DNA from: JBNLAN01 sp050302175
Lineage (GTDB): Bacteria > Pseudomonadota > Zetaproteobacteria > Mariprofundales > Mariprofundaceae
Direction: 5' to 3'
Length of the DNA: 64,000 nucleotides
NCBI GenBank assembly: GCA_050302175.1
Contig: JBNLAN010000035.1
Coordinates: forward strand, 1-64,000
The notes beneath the pieces were generated by a model. That model was not told where the DNA came from, searched no databases, and worked only from the letters and a program-made list of their open reading frames with translations. This document shows, in pieces, positions 53,148 through 62,796 of the stretch (position 1 is the stretch's first letter; each line of letters opens with the position of its first letter). The position numbers and the translations under genes are program-made.

Positions 53148-54376
53148 ACCGCCTCCTTCACGAAACTGGCGATAAAGAAGCCATCGTTGGCCTCGCCCGG
53201 CAGCAGGTGCTGCATGTTGCGAAGACCTGCAAAACTCTCCACCACCCGCTCGTTTTCGTCGGGGTGAATGGAGCAGACGGCATAGACCAGCCGGCCGGCA
53301 GGTTTCAGCACCCGCAGTGCTTCGGCTACCATTTTTTTCTGCAATTCGGCATGACGGGCCACGGATTCAGGGCTGTGCAAAAACTTCGCATCGGGAAGCC
53401 GCCGGATCACACCCGAGGCGGTGCACGGCGCATCCAGCAAAATGGCATCCACCGACGCATCCTCATAGGCAAGTGCGGTAGCATCGCCCTGCACGACCGT
53501 GACGTTCCCGGCCTGCACGCGGGCGAGGTTCTCTTTCAAGCGACCGATGCGCGCCTCGCTCTGCTCCACCGCGATGATCTCCGACTCCGGGTGACGCCGT
53601 GCCAGCAGTGCGGTCTTGCCACCGGGCGCAGCGCAGAGATCGAGCACCAGCTCATTAGGACTTGCATCGAGAGACAGTGCCGCCACCTGCGCGGCCTGAT
53701 CCATGACGATGAACTCACCTTGCGTATAGCCGGGCAACTGGGTGACATCGCTGCCCGACTCCAGAATGACCGCTGCTTCTGCGAGCTCTCCTGCCTGCAC
53801 CGTGAAGCCCGCATCGGCCGCCCGCTGCATCCAGCCATCGCGATCGACAAACACCGCCACACACAGTGACGGTTTCTCCTGCAACAGCGCTGCCATCTCT
53901 TGTACCACCTCAGCGCCGAAGGCATCGCGCCAGCTTGCGTACAGCCAGTTGGGAAGCTCTGCGCGCTGATGCGGTTTAAACTTTGATGGAGGCTCGCTCT
54001 CGCCTACTTTGCGTAATACCGCATTCACAAGCCCCGTTGAAGCTGCATGCAGCGCCTTCACCGCCCCGACTGTTTCGCCGACCGCCGCATGCACCGGGAT
54101 GCGCATATAACGAACCTGATAAGTGCCGAGCAGCAGGCCAAGGCGTGCGGCCTCCTGTGGTTTCTGTTTCAGGAAACGGGAGACATCGGCCTCCAGCGTA
54201 AAGTAGCGGCGCAACACGCCGTAGACCAGTTCGTGCAGCAGCGCCTTATCGCGGACGTCCGCAATAGAGTCCGCCATACGACCCAGCAACTCGTCCGCCT
54301 TGGCCCCGTGGTTGAAAATCCGATCCAGTACTTCGATGGCGGTTTGACGAATATCCGTTTTTTGCATCACAAGCAT
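53144..54376 (-). CDS. rsmB: 16S rRNA m5C967 methyltransferase
   Basis: A 410-residue protein with an N-terminal NusB-like RNA-binding domain (residues 5-140) and a C-terminal SAM-dependent m5C methyltransferase. Motifs are LCAAPGGKTALLA (SAM), ILLDAPCTASGVIRR (first catalytic Cys) and YAVCSIHPDENE (second Cys). def-fmt-rsmB is a common order. The ATG at 54376 overlaps the fmt TAA by one base; an ATG three codons later is also possible. Confidence 0.95.
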   Translation of the reverse strand: MLVMQKTDIRQTAIEVLDRIFNHGAKADELLGRMADSIADVRDKALLHELVYGVLRRYFTLEADVSRFLKQKPQEAARLGLLLGTYQVRYMRIPVHAAVGETVGAVKALHAASTGLVNAVLRKVGESEPPSKFKPHQRAELPNWLYASWRDAFGAEVVQEMAALLQEKPSLCVAVFVDRDGWMQRAADAGFTVQAGELAEAAVILESGSDVTQLPGYTQGEFIVMDQAAQVAALSLDASPNELVLDLCAAPGGKTALLARRHPESEIIAVEQSEARIGRLKENLARVQAGNVTVVQGDATALAYEDASVDAILLDAPCTASGVIRRLPDAKFLHSPESVARHAELQKKMVAEALRVLKPAGRLVYAVCSIHPDENERVVESFAGLRNMQHLLPGEANDGFFIASFVKEAV

Positions 54377-55311
54377 TACCCGAGACGATCGCCCTTGCTG
54401 AGCTGTGCACCATTCACAAAGGCATCGGCCGTCATCGCCTGCTTACCCTCGGGCTGCAATGCATCGATTTCGTAACAGGAGCCGTCACCACAAGCCACCG
54501 TGAACGGTGTCAGCGACATAACTTCACCCGGTGCACCATTTCCATTCAGGGGTATACCGCTAATAATTTTCAGCCATTTGCCACCTGTTTGCGTGCGTGC
54601 CCCCGGCTTCGGCGAGAAGCAGCGCACTGTTCGGTCGATCTGCGTTGCAGGCTGGCTCCAGTCGATTACACGTTCTTCGTTCGTAAGTTTTTTGGCGTAG
54701 GTGACCTGCGACTCATCCTGCGGTGCAGGCGAGATATCCCCCGCCGCGATCTTCGGCAGGGTTTCGGCCAGCAGTTCCGCACCCATAGCGGAAAGCTTCT
54801 CCCATAGCTCGGGGCCGGTGGTCAAATCGGTGATAAGAATGCGCCGCTCGGCATAGACCCCCCCCGTATCGAGCCCCTCCTCCATCTTCATAATGCCGAC
54901 ACCGGTTTCAGCATCGCCCGCCAGCAGGGCGCGCTCGATGGGGGCGGCTCCTCTCCATCTCGGCAGCAGTGATGCATGCACGTTGACGGGAGCGAAACGG
55001 GCGGCATCGAGCCAGCTCTTGGGAAGGATCATGCCGAAGGCGACCACCACCAGAAAATCGGGCGCTTTCGATTCAAGCCAGGCCAGCGCCTCGGGGTTCT
55101 CACGTAATTTCTCCGGCGTGATGACATCAATGCCGGCATCCAGTGCTGCCTGCTTCACGGGGGAGGCGGTGAGCTTCATACCGCGCCCGGCCGGGCGATC
55201 GGGCTGCGATACCACACCCACCACTTCGAAATGGTTCGATTCCAGCATCGCCTGCAGGCACAGCACCGAGAATGCAGGTGTGCCTGCAAAGACCACCTTC
55301 AATGGCTTCAC
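54376..55311 (-). CDS. fmt: Methionyl-tRNA formyltransferase
   Basis: A 311-residue enzyme that formylates initiator Met-tRNA. It has VVFAGTPAFSVLCLQAM at the start, the formyl-folate site APVNVHASLLPRWRGAAPI with the catalytic Asn/His, and MKMEEGLDTGGVY; the C-terminal OB-like domain reads RTVRCFSPKPGA. It overlaps def (ATGA), so formylation and deformylation enzymes are made together. Confidence 0.96.
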   Translation of the reverse strand: MKPLKVVFAGTPAFSVLCLQAMLESNHFEVVGVVSQPDRPAGRGMKLTASPVKQAALDAGIDVITPEKLRENPEALAWLESKAPDFLVVVAFGMILPKSWLDAARFAPVNVHASLLPRWRGAAPIERALLAGDAETGVGIMKMEEGLDTGGVYAERRILITDLTTGPELWEKLSAMGAELLAETLPKIAAGDISPAPQDESQVTYAKKLTNEERVIDWSQPATQIDRTVRCFSPKPGARTQTGGKWLKIISGIPLNGNGAPGEVMSLTPFTVACGDGSCYEIDALQPEGKQAMTADAFVNGAQLSKGDRLG

Positions 55312-55829
55312 TTGCCGTCCCGCAGTTTGCGCTTGCGTAGCTTTTTCTTGATCAGATTGCGTTTAAGTACCGACAGTTTATCGATGAAAAGCTTGCCATC
55401 CAGATGATCGAATTCGTGCTGCAGTGCCACAGCCTGAAATCCCTCGAAATCCTCCTCATGTACCGCCCCGGTTTCATCCTGCCAGCGCAACCGCACCTGT
55501 GCTGCGCGGGTGACCTCTTCGAAGATTTCCGGCACAGAGAGGCAGCCCTCTTCGTAGGTAGCTTCGCCTTCCATCTTTGTGAACTCCGGATTGATCCAGA
55601 CTTTCAACTCGCGAGCACCCCCCTCCTCACGCCAGCTGGTATCGGTAACGAAAACGCGAAGGCTTACTCCAACCTGAGTCGCCGCAAGCCCCACGCCGGG
55701 CGCATCGTACATGGTATCCGCCATATCCTCGATCAGCTTTTGAACCTCGGGCGAAGTGGGGTCGGCAATCGGCTTGGCCACTTCGCGCAACCGCTCGTCC
55801 GGATAGGTCAGTATTTCTCGTATCGACAT
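55308..55829 (-). CDS. def: Peptide deformylase
   Basis: A 173-residue metalloenzyme that removes the N-formyl group from new proteins. All three motifs are present: GVGLAATQVG, EGCLSVPE (metal Cys) and QHEFDHLDG (two metal His and catalytic Glu). Start is ATG at 55829 (MSIREILTYPDERL), where homology begins; upstream in-frame codons have no better ribosome binding site. It is the first gene of the def-to-hflX unit. Confidence 0.96.
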   Translation of the reverse strand: MSIREILTYPDERLREVAKPIADPTSPEVQKLIEDMADTMYDAPGVGLAATQVGVSLRVFVTDTSWREEGGARELKVWINPEFTKMEGEATYEEGCLSVPEIFEEVTRAAQVRLRWQDETGAVHEEDFEGFQAVALQHEFDHLDGKLFIDKLSVLKRNLIKKKLRKRKLRDGK

Positions 55830-55950
55830 ACCGCGAAGCATAGGGATGCGCAGCGCGCCTGTCAGCCGCCCGTCGGCCAGCGCCACCAGGGAGAAAAAAT
55901 CATTCCTCCCGATACAAATTCAACACATTGCTGACATGCTGCATCAGCCA

Positions 55951-58245
55951 TCAAGACTTTTGCTTTTTTTCCTGCTCCAGCAGTGCTCGCACCGTCCGGC
56001 TCATCTCGCCCAGCCGAAGCGGCTTAAAGAGCACTTCGGCATCCTGCGGCATATCCCGCTGGCTATCGCTCAAATCTCCGCCAGTGACAAACATAACCGG
56101 CAGATCAGGCCTCTTTTCCCGCATCAAATCGGCCAGCTTCGGCCCATTTATATTCGGCATTTTCAGATCCAGAATTGCCAGATCGATATCGCTCTGGTGC
56201 TGCTCGAACAGCGCGATTGCTCCATCGCTGCTGGTCGCTGCCAGTACGCGATAGCCAAGCCTTTTTAAAAGCTGCTGACCGACATCAAGCACGGTTGAAT
56301 CATCATCCGCAATCAGAATGGTTTCGCCCTCTTCAGTAAGGATGGCATGAGACTCACCATGCACATCAACCTTACCTGACTCATCCAGAGGCAGATAAAG
56401 CCGGAAGGTCGTGCCTGCTCCCGGTGCACTATCAAGTTCAATGGTGCCACCATGGCGCTGCAGGATGCCATAAGCCATCGACAACCCGAGGCCCGTCCCC
56501 TTACCGACCTCTTTGGTGGTAAAGAACGGCTCAAACACCTTGGCTTCGATCTCCTTCGAAATACCGGTGCCGTTGTCGGAAATCGTGATGCAGGCAAAAG
56601 CACGGTTCTCTACATCCGGATGACGCTGCAAGAATGTCTTGTCGGCATCAAAACGGGATAACCGGACTTTGAGTGAAGGGTGCTCGGGCGCGGCATCATT
56701 CACCGCATCCACCGCATTGTTAAGAAGATTGATCACGACCTGTTGCAGCTGATTAACATCAACCAGACAAGCCAGTTCCTCATCTTTCACATCAACCGAA
56801 AGACTGATGCTCTCCGGTACAATCACACGCATCAGACGCCGAATATCTTTCAGGAAATGGTTCATCGAAACGGTGTGCATTTCGACCCGGTTTTTACGCG
56901 CAAAGGCCAGCAGTTTCGCAACCAGATCTGCCGCACGATGACTGATGGTTTCGATATCTTCCAGCCACTGCTGCACCTTCTCCGGGTCGTGGCGGTCGAT
57001 CATTGCCAGTTCAAGGCTCCCGATAATGCCGGCCAGCATATTGTTGAAATCGTGTGCGATCCCGCCCGCCAGCACACCAATCGACTCCATCTTTTGTGAC
57101 TGACGCAACTGCTCCTCCAGTCCTGAACGCATCGACTGATCCTGAATAATGGCAACAAAATTCTTCGGACGCTTTTGTGTATCAAGAATGGCAGCCAGAC
57201 TGATAAAGGCCGGATAGAATTTCCCGCTCCGGTTGCGGCAAGTGAGCTCTCCCTTCCAGACCTCACCCAGTCGACAGCGCTGCATGGCACGGCGCGAAAT
57301 CACCGAATCCATAACACCACAGGTTTGTAGCACATTATCCTGCTGCTTCAGTTCAGCAAGTTTATAGCCGGTCAACCTTTCGAATGCCGGATTCGCATAC
57401 TCCCCCCTGCCTTCGGCATCGATAATCAACACCGCCTCACCGGTCTGCTCCATCGCCTGCATCACCTTACCAAGACTCTGCTCTGCCCGCCGCTGTTCAA
57501 TCAAACGCTCACGCAACTCGCGGGTGCGCACCTTTACCCGCTCTTCCAGACGCTCACGATAGAGTTGCAGATCGGCCAGAAGTTCGTTCATGGCCACATA
57601 AACCTGCTGTACCTCCTCAGACTGCACACCACTCATTTCCGGCAACCGATACGCGCGCTTGGTATCAAGATCACGAATATTCCCCACCAAAACCGATAAT
57701 GGGCTGAGCAGACGGTCAAGAAACAATCCTGCAAGAACCATAACCACCAGCAAACTCAGAAAGACCAGCACAATTGCGTTTTCGCTCTGGTTCTTTAGAT
57801 AAATGAAGTGGGCCTGATTGTAATGAATCCGCAGACTTCCAAGAATGGAACGATCACTGCTTTGCCGAAACAGCAAGGCCTCGGAAACAAACGTTTTTCC
57901 CTGCGGGGGAATATCAACAACGACATTTCCGAAACTATCCTCGACGTGAATGCCTGTAATCAACGGGCTGTCATGCGAAGGCTCTCTGAGTAGCATCAAC
58001 TGATTGGCGAGATCACCAACGTTTTTGGTATCGCCCTGACCGAGCGCTCGCTCAATCGGACTCGCAACCGACAGTGCCAGCAGGTCTGCCTTGCTCTCCT
58101 CATGCCCTTGCAGCTCCGCAAGCATATAGAGACTCCAATACGCATAGGTCATGACAAATAGCGACACATACAGAACGGCCATCACAAACATTACGCGCTT
58201 TGAAATACTGCGCGGCCAAAGAGATTCGAAAAGCTTATGGCTCAT
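55951..58245 (-). CDS. Membrane hybrid histidine kinase
   Basis: A 764-residue sensor. Two membrane spans (near 18-42 and 155-180) enclose a periplasmic domain of about 110 residues; a HAMP-like and coiled region to about 270 follows, then a PAS domain (AEGRGEYANPAFERLTGY). Next come HisKA (GGIAHDFNN near 397), HATPase (DNGTGISKEIE, GTGLGLSM) and a C-terminal receiver (LIADDD; phosphoacceptor Asp near 690 in ILDLKMPN). No output domain is fused, so a separate histidine phosphotransfer protein and regulator are expected. It starts at ATG 58245, overlapping the YfiR-like gene by 11 bases. Confidence 0.92.
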   Translation of the reverse strand: MSHKLFESLWPRSISKRVMFVMAVLYVSLFVMTYAYWSLYMLAELQGHEESKADLLALSVASPIERALGQGDTKNVGDLANQLMLLREPSHDSPLITGIHVEDSFGNVVVDIPPQGKTFVSEALLFRQSSDRSILGSLRIHYNQAHFIYLKNQSENAIVLVFLSLLVVMVLAGLFLDRLLSPLSVLVGNIRDLDTKRAYRLPEMSGVQSEEVQQVYVAMNELLADLQLYRERLEERVKVRTRELRERLIEQRRAEQSLGKVMQAMEQTGEAVLIIDAEGRGEYANPAFERLTGYKLAELKQQDNVLQTCGVMDSVISRRAMQRCRLGEVWKGELTCRNRSGKFYPAFISLAAILDTQKRPKNFVAIIQDQSMRSGLEEQLRQSQKMESIGVLAGGIAHDFNNMLAGIIGSLELAMIDRHDPEKVQQWLEDIETISHRAADLVAKLLAFARKNRVEMHTVSMNHFLKDIRRLMRVIVPESISLSVDVKDEELACLVDVNQLQQVVINLLNNAVDAVNDAAPEHPSLKVRLSRFDADKTFLQRHPDVENRAFACITISDNGTGISKEIEAKVFEPFFTTKEVGKGTGLGLSMAYGILQRHGGTIELDSAPGAGTTFRLYLPLDESGKVDVHGESHAILTEEGETILIADDDSTVLDVGQQLLKRLGYRVLAATSSDGAIALFEQHQSDIDLAILDLKMPNINGPKLADLMREKRPDLPVMFVTGGDLSDSQRDMPQDAEVLFKPLRLGEMSRTVRALLEQEKKQKS

Positions 58246-58819
58246 GGCGCTTCGCAAGCTTCAGAAACAGCGGATGCAGGCGAATCCCCGCCGCCTTAAG
58301 ATTTTTTTCACTGACGGAAGGAAGAATTTTACTGGCGACCACAAATCCGGTCATAACACCACGGTCAACATCATGTGCATATGGCGAGAAAACCACTGCA
58401 TGTTCGGAGATTCCATACGCCATAACCGCATCGAATGCGGAGGAATCCAGAGGCTCGGCAATAAATACTCCCCCAAATTTTCCACGACTGCCGAGATCAG
58501 CGGCGCTAAGAACAACGACCATGACAGGCAGCTTCCGGATGCTCTTCACCTTACCTGCAAGCTCGCCCGCCAATTTCTCGGCCAGCTTACCATCATGCTC
58601 ATAAACGATAGCAAGTATAATCTGACCCGTCTTTGACTGCTTCGAGGCGACATCCAAATCCACCGAAACCACATTCGGAAACAGGTTGATGCCGAAATCG
58701 AGCCTGCGCTTCAAATACGCGGCATCATCCGCATGCGCAGCCATGCTGCACAGCAATAGTGGCAACAGAACCATGGAGAACAAACGAAACCGTGTTGTAC
58801 AGCCGTTGGACTTATACAC
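58235..58819 (-). CDS. YfiR/DUF4154-like periplasmic protein
   Basis: A 194-residue protein with a signal peptide cleaved near AAHA-DD. The mature part matches the YfiR-like (DUF4154) layout: a nucleotide-free alpha/beta fold ending in RGVMTGFVVASKILPSVSEKNLKAAGIRLHPLFLKLAK (quoted here only as landmarks TGFVVASKILPS and GIRLHPLFLKLAK). YfiR of Pseudomonas restrains a membrane diguanylate cyclase from the periplasm; this protein probably controls the kinase encoded right after it. The mature part has no cysteines, unlike YfiR. Start GTG at 58819 follows GAGG at a good distance and gives a positive N region. Confidence 0.8.
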   Translation of the reverse strand: MYKSNGCTTRFRLFSMVLLPLLLCSMAAHADDAAYLKRRLDFGINLFPNVVSVDLDVASKQSKTGQIILAIVYEHDGKLAEKLAGELAGKVKSIRKLPVMVVVLSAADLGSRGKFGGVFIAEPLDSSAFDAVMAYGISEHAVVFSPYAHDVDRGVMTGFVVASKILPSVSEKNLKAAGIRLHPLFLKLAKRHEP

Positions 58820-58874
58820 TACCGCCTCGCGTAATGCTGCGTACCCAAAGATCCATCTTCATCGATTTTGCAGC

Positions 58875-61088
58875 TCAGTAGCCATACGAAAGTTGCATCC
58901 ACCAGGTTCTGCCAGCACGCGCATAATCTTCGGCATAGGTCAGCGCAGGTGACGGATTGTATACCTTGGCATCGGTCACATTGCGCACACCACCACGCAG
59001 CATCATCCCCTTCAACAACAAGTTTTCGACGCTTCCGGAAAGATCAAGTGTGCCATAACCTTTCATGGCCGGGCGCGCATCATCGTAGGCGCGCTGTCTC
59101 GAAGCGACATAACGCCCCCATGCACTCAGGGAGTAATCATGGGAGACTTTATAAGTGAGTACTGCATTGGCCATCCAGTCGGCAGCACCTTCAATGCTGC
59201 CGCCCTGACTATCATTATGCGTGCGTACAAAGGAAGCATTGCTGTCCAGTTTCAGTTCAAGGCCAAAATTACGCTCAAAGCCAATTTCAGCCCCGGCACT
59301 TCGGGCACGCCCGATGTTCTGATACTGCTGCGGAGCCGTACTTCCTGGTGCGGCCGGAGCAAGTTGAACCAGAGCAATATGATCCTGTAATCGCGTGTAA
59401 AACAGCGTTGTACGAAATGCCATGGCTGCTTCGCGATAAACATAACCCAGCTCATAATTCTGGCTGCGCTCAGCCTGTAGCCCCAGATTACCGCTAATAC
59501 CCTTGGTGTTTTGCACATACATCTCAAAAAACGTTGGAGGCCGGAACGACTGGGCATATTGCATTTTTAAAATGTTGCGCTCATCCAGGCGATAAACCGC
59601 CGCGACTCTCGGAGTAACACCTGACCCAACATCATTGTAATGGTCGTAGCGTACGCCCATAGTCAATGCAAAGGCCGATGTAATATCAAACTGATCCTGA
59701 AGATACGTGCTGATGACCTCCCTCGATTTTCCCTCCTGCAAAAAGTTGGAAGCGCCTCGGTAGATAGCTGGCTGCAATGGCACCCAGGTTGGCGGCGCAA
59801 TCACTGCAGGCAATGAGGTTAGCGGATCAACATTCACCCTGTACCAGATATCACCCATCTGCGTACGGCTGTAATCGACCCCTGCCAGCAAGGTATGCTT
59901 ATCGATGGACTTCGAAACCAGATTGAAACCGCCAGTGGCCTTACGTTCTTCGTAGTTAACCGTCGCAATCATGCCGTTGGGGTAGACCATGTTCGCCCCC
60001 CAGCCGAATGTTGCAGCAAGCCATGCCAGCGACCCGGGCGTAGCAACATTGCCCGGCCAGGCCGTCGTATAACCGACAGGAATAAACGTATAGTTCTCGC
60101 CACGATATAATGCTTTTTGAAAACCGGCGCGGAACTCCAGCGCATTCTTTTCACCGAAATCGACTTTCTGCTTCAACTCGATCGAATCGTGTTTTTGCAC
60201 GGTGCGCCCGGCAGCTCCCGGAGCGGAAAGCAGATCGGCTGCACCGAAGCTGTCCTGCTGGCTAGTCACCATATGCTGTGCACCAAGCGACAAACCCTTG
60301 TATCGCAGTTGCAACACTGCAGTGCCATCGCTGGCTTTCTCATTCGTATAACCAGGCGCATTGGACGTTGCCGTCCCCGGATAAAGTTGTGGATTGTTGG
60401 TCAAAGCATCCGTACCCGTTAGCGCTTTGGCGCCATCCGTTTTCCAGCCGCCAAGATTCAGACCAACGTGCCAGTCGTCTTCACCTGCATTCAGGGTCAT
60501 TGTGCCCGTTGCCGAATCAAAACTGCCGTATTGGCCAAACGCACGATTCCCTTCACTTCTGGTGATAATATCGATCACGCCGGCATAGGCATACTCGCCA
60601 TGAATAGCGGAACCCGGTCCGCTGATAAATTCGATGCGTTCCACTTCGCCAATCGGCATCGCCAGCGCAGGCGATACACCGGTAAAGCTGTTGTGCACAG
60701 GTATACCATTGATCAGATGCTTGATATTCGAGGAAAGATAAGTACCCCCAATGCCGCGCACCGACACCTGATATTCACCGAGGGCATTGATCGTTGCATC
60801 AACTCCTGGCAGTAATGCCAATGCCTCCCAAACATTCCTCACCCCGAGCAGTTCGAGATCGCTACCATGCAGCACCGATACCATACCGGGCACATAGTCG
60901 GCATTCATTTTGATCTTGGTCGCGATTTCGGTTTCATCCTCAATCAGACTGATAATATTCGACATGGCTGCCGCAGTATCATCGCCTGCGTCTACGGGCT
61001 CGGCATATGCGGGCAGTGCAAGCATCCAACCCGCAATCAACATAAATATACTGATCCTTTTCCAACCAGCTAAAGGAAACTTTCTCAT
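58875..61088 (-). CDS. TonB-dependent outer-membrane receptor
   Basis: A 737-residue receptor. A signal peptide (Arg/Lys, hydrophobic core, cleaved after AYA) is followed by a plug domain (VWEALALLPGVDATINALG, VSVRGIGGTYLSSNIKHLI, VERIEFISGPGSAIHGEYA) and a 22-strand barrel ending in WMQLSYGY. Its plug sequence fits the class whose genes lie next to YfiR-like proteins. The ligand is unknown; no iron or cobalamin genes are nearby. Start at ATG 61088 is selected by the signal peptide; the ribosome binding site (GGGAGG) is 17 bases away. Confidence 0.9.
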   Translation of the reverse strand: MRKFPLAGWKRISIFMLIAGWMLALPAYAEPVDAGDDTAAAMSNIISLIEDETEIATKIKMNADYVPGMVSVLHGSDLELLGVRNVWEALALLPGVDATINALGEYQVSVRGIGGTYLSSNIKHLINGIPVHNSFTGVSPALAMPIGEVERIEFISGPGSAIHGEYAYAGVIDIITRSEGNRAFGQYGSFDSATGTMTLNAGEDDWHVGLNLGGWKTDGAKALTGTDALTNNPQLYPGTATSNAPGYTNEKASDGTAVLQLRYKGLSLGAQHMVTSQQDSFGAADLLSAPGAAGRTVQKHDSIELKQKVDFGEKNALEFRAGFQKALYRGENYTFIPVGYTTAWPGNVATPGSLAWLAATFGWGANMVYPNGMIATVNYEERKATGGFNLVSKSIDKHTLLAGVDYSRTQMGDIWYRVNVDPLTSLPAVIAPPTWVPLQPAIYRGASNFLQEGKSREVISTYLQDQFDITSAFALTMGVRYDHYNDVGSGVTPRVAAVYRLDERNILKMQYAQSFRPPTFFEMYVQNTKGISGNLGLQAERSQNYELGYVYREAAMAFRTTLFYTRLQDHIALVQLAPAAPGSTAPQQYQNIGRARSAGAEIGFERNFGLELKLDSNASFVRTHNDSQGGSIEGAADWMANAVLTYKVSHDYSLSAWGRYVASRQRAYDDARPAMKGYGTLDLSGSVENLLLKGMMLRGGVRNVTDAKVYNPSPALTYAEDYARAGRTWWMQLSYGY

Positions 61089-61223
61089 GTTAATACGTCC
61101 ATCCTCCCAAACTTTATCGAACCATACCCCATAGCCACTCTTTAGAGAAGCCAGAAAAGCCGTACGCACAAGCAAAACAGATGCCGTGGACACAACACCG
61201 TTGCCGCGGCAGGCTGCGCCGCC

Positions 61224-62351
61224 ATGTCTGCGCTAAAGTTTGAAATCCTCGCCTCGGCCACCGGAAGTTTTGCCCGGCGAGGCCGCGTGACATTGCCGCA
61301 CGGCATCGTTGAAACCCCTGTATTTATGCCGGTCGGCACGCAAGCCACCGTCAAAAGTATGACGCCACAGGACCTGACCGACGATATCAACGCCTCCATC
61401 ATTCTCGGTAACACCTACCACCTGATGCTGCGCCCCGGCGCCGATTTGGTGGAAAAAATGGGTGGGCTACACCGTTTCATGGCCTGGAATCGCCCCATTC
61501 TCACCGACTCCGGTGGTTTCCAGGTCTGGTCGCTGGGCGCACTCCGAAAGATTGAGGATCACGGCGTGCGCTTCCGCTCGCATATCGACGGCTCCGAATG
61601 GTTCCTCGGCCCGAAACAGAGCATGGAGATCCAGAGAAAGCTGGGCAGCGACATTGTCATGGCCTTCGATGAGTGTACCCCCTATCCAGCCACTTTCGAG
61701 GAAGCACGCGATTCGATGCTGATGTCGATGCGCTGGGCGGGCGAATGCCGCGAGTATTTGCCGGTCAATAATCAACAGGCCCTGTTTGGCATCGTGCAGG
61801 GCGGTATGTACCCCGAACTGCGCCTTGAGAGCCTTGCTGCGCTGCAGGATATCAATTTTGAAGGTATCGCCATCGGTGGCCTCTCGGTCGGCGAGCCCAA
61901 AGAGGAGATGCTGGCCATCCTAGATGCCATGGCGCCGCGGCTGCCGGAGAACAAACCCCGCTACGTGATGGGCATAGGCACCCCTGCCGACCTCATTGAA
62001 GCGATCGACCGTGGTATTGATATGTTCGACTGCGTGATGCCGACTCGCAATGCCCGCAATGGCACCCTGTTTACCGATAACGGCAAGCTTAATATCAAGA
62101 ATGCGAAATACATCGAAGATGAACGCCCCGTGATGGAGGAGTGCGACTGCTATACCTGCAGCCATTTTTCGCGCGCTTATCTGCGCCATCTCTACATCGC
62201 GCAGGAGATTTTAAGTTCGCGGTTGAATACTTTGCACAATCTTCACTACTATTGCGCCCTCATGCGCCGGGCCCGCCGGGCCATTGAGGCAGGAGAGTGG
62301 TCGGCATTCCGCGACAGTTTTCTGACCCGCTACCAAAACGGCACAGTATAA
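61224..62351 (+). CDS. tgt: tRNA-guanine transglycosylase
   Basis: A 375-residue enzyme that swaps G34 for preQ1 in tRNAs for Asp, Asn, His and Tyr. It has TPVFMPVGTQATVKSM, LTDSGGFQVWSL, the IGTPADLIEAIDRGIDMFDCVMPTRNARNG segment (nucleophile Asp and RNA site, landmarks DMFDCVMPTR), and the zinc motif CDCYTCSHFSRAYLRHL. It starts the tgt-yajC-secD order common in bacteria. The ribosome binding site is weak. Confidence 0.97.
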   Translation: MSALKFEILASATGSFARRGRVTLPHGIVETPVFMPVGTQATVKSMTPQDLTDDINASIILGNTYHLMLRPGADLVEKMGGLHRFMAWNRPILTDSGGFQVWSLGALRKIEDHGVRFRSHIDGSEWFLGPKQSMEIQRKLGSDIVMAFDECTPYPATFEEARDSMLMSMRWAGECREYLPVNNQQALFGIVQGGMYPELRLESLAALQDINFEGIAIGGLSVGEPKEEMLAILDAMAPRLPENKPRYVMGIGTPADLIEAIDRGIDMFDCVMPTRNARNGTLFTDNGKLNIKNAKYIEDERPVMEECDCYTCSHFSRAYLRHLYIAQEILSSRLNTLHNLHYYCALMRRARRAIEAGEWSAFRDSFLTRYQNGTV

Positions 62352-62389
62352 ATATTGTTGCAAAGCAACACTTTAGGAGCATCCATATC

Positions 62390-62740
62390 ATGAATCATTC
62401 AACCCGTCTGGGCATTTTTTCCACCGCCCTTCTGGCAATTCCCGGTCTGGCTAAGGCCGAAGAGGCTGCAGCCTCCGGAGGTGCGTTTGCCCAGCTTGTC
62501 CCCCTGATCCTGATCATGGTGGTCTTCTACTTTCTGCTAATCCGCCCGCAACAGAAGCGCATTAAAGAGCACAAAAGCATGGTGGCCGAACTCAAGAAGG
62601 GCGACCGGGTTGTTACTGGCGGCGGCATTCTCGGCAAGGTGGTCGAAGCCAAGGATGATATCCTCAAAATTGAGATTGCCAATGGCGTACAGGTAGAGGC
62701 CAAGCGAGACACAGTGGTCAATCGCATCGATACCCAATAG
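62390..62740 (+). CDS. yajC: Preprotein translocase subunit YajC
   Basis: A 116-residue single-span membrane protein of the Sec holotranslocon. An N-terminal signal-like segment (residues 1-22) is followed by the main span LILIMVVFYFLLIRPQQKR and a small cytoplasmic domain (LKKGDRVVTGGGILGKV). The ATG at 62390 has TAGGAGC upstream; the longer frame overlapping tgt is not used. Confidence 0.96.
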   Translation: MNHSTRLGIFSTALLAIPGLAKAEEAAASGGAFAQLVPLILIMVVFYFLLIRPQQKRIKEHKSMVAELKKGDRVVTGGGILGKVVEAKDDILKIEIANGVQVEAKRDTVVNRIDTQ

Positions 62741-62796
62741 GCTGCGCGCCCACCAACTCAATTATCTGAACTTTCGACAGCAAGGAACCTTATATC

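Noticed and set aside
62355..62370. GTTGC-aaa-GCAAC hairpin after tgt as a terminator
   Set aside because: Only 5 bp with no T-tract, and it lies within the probable tgt-yajC transcript.
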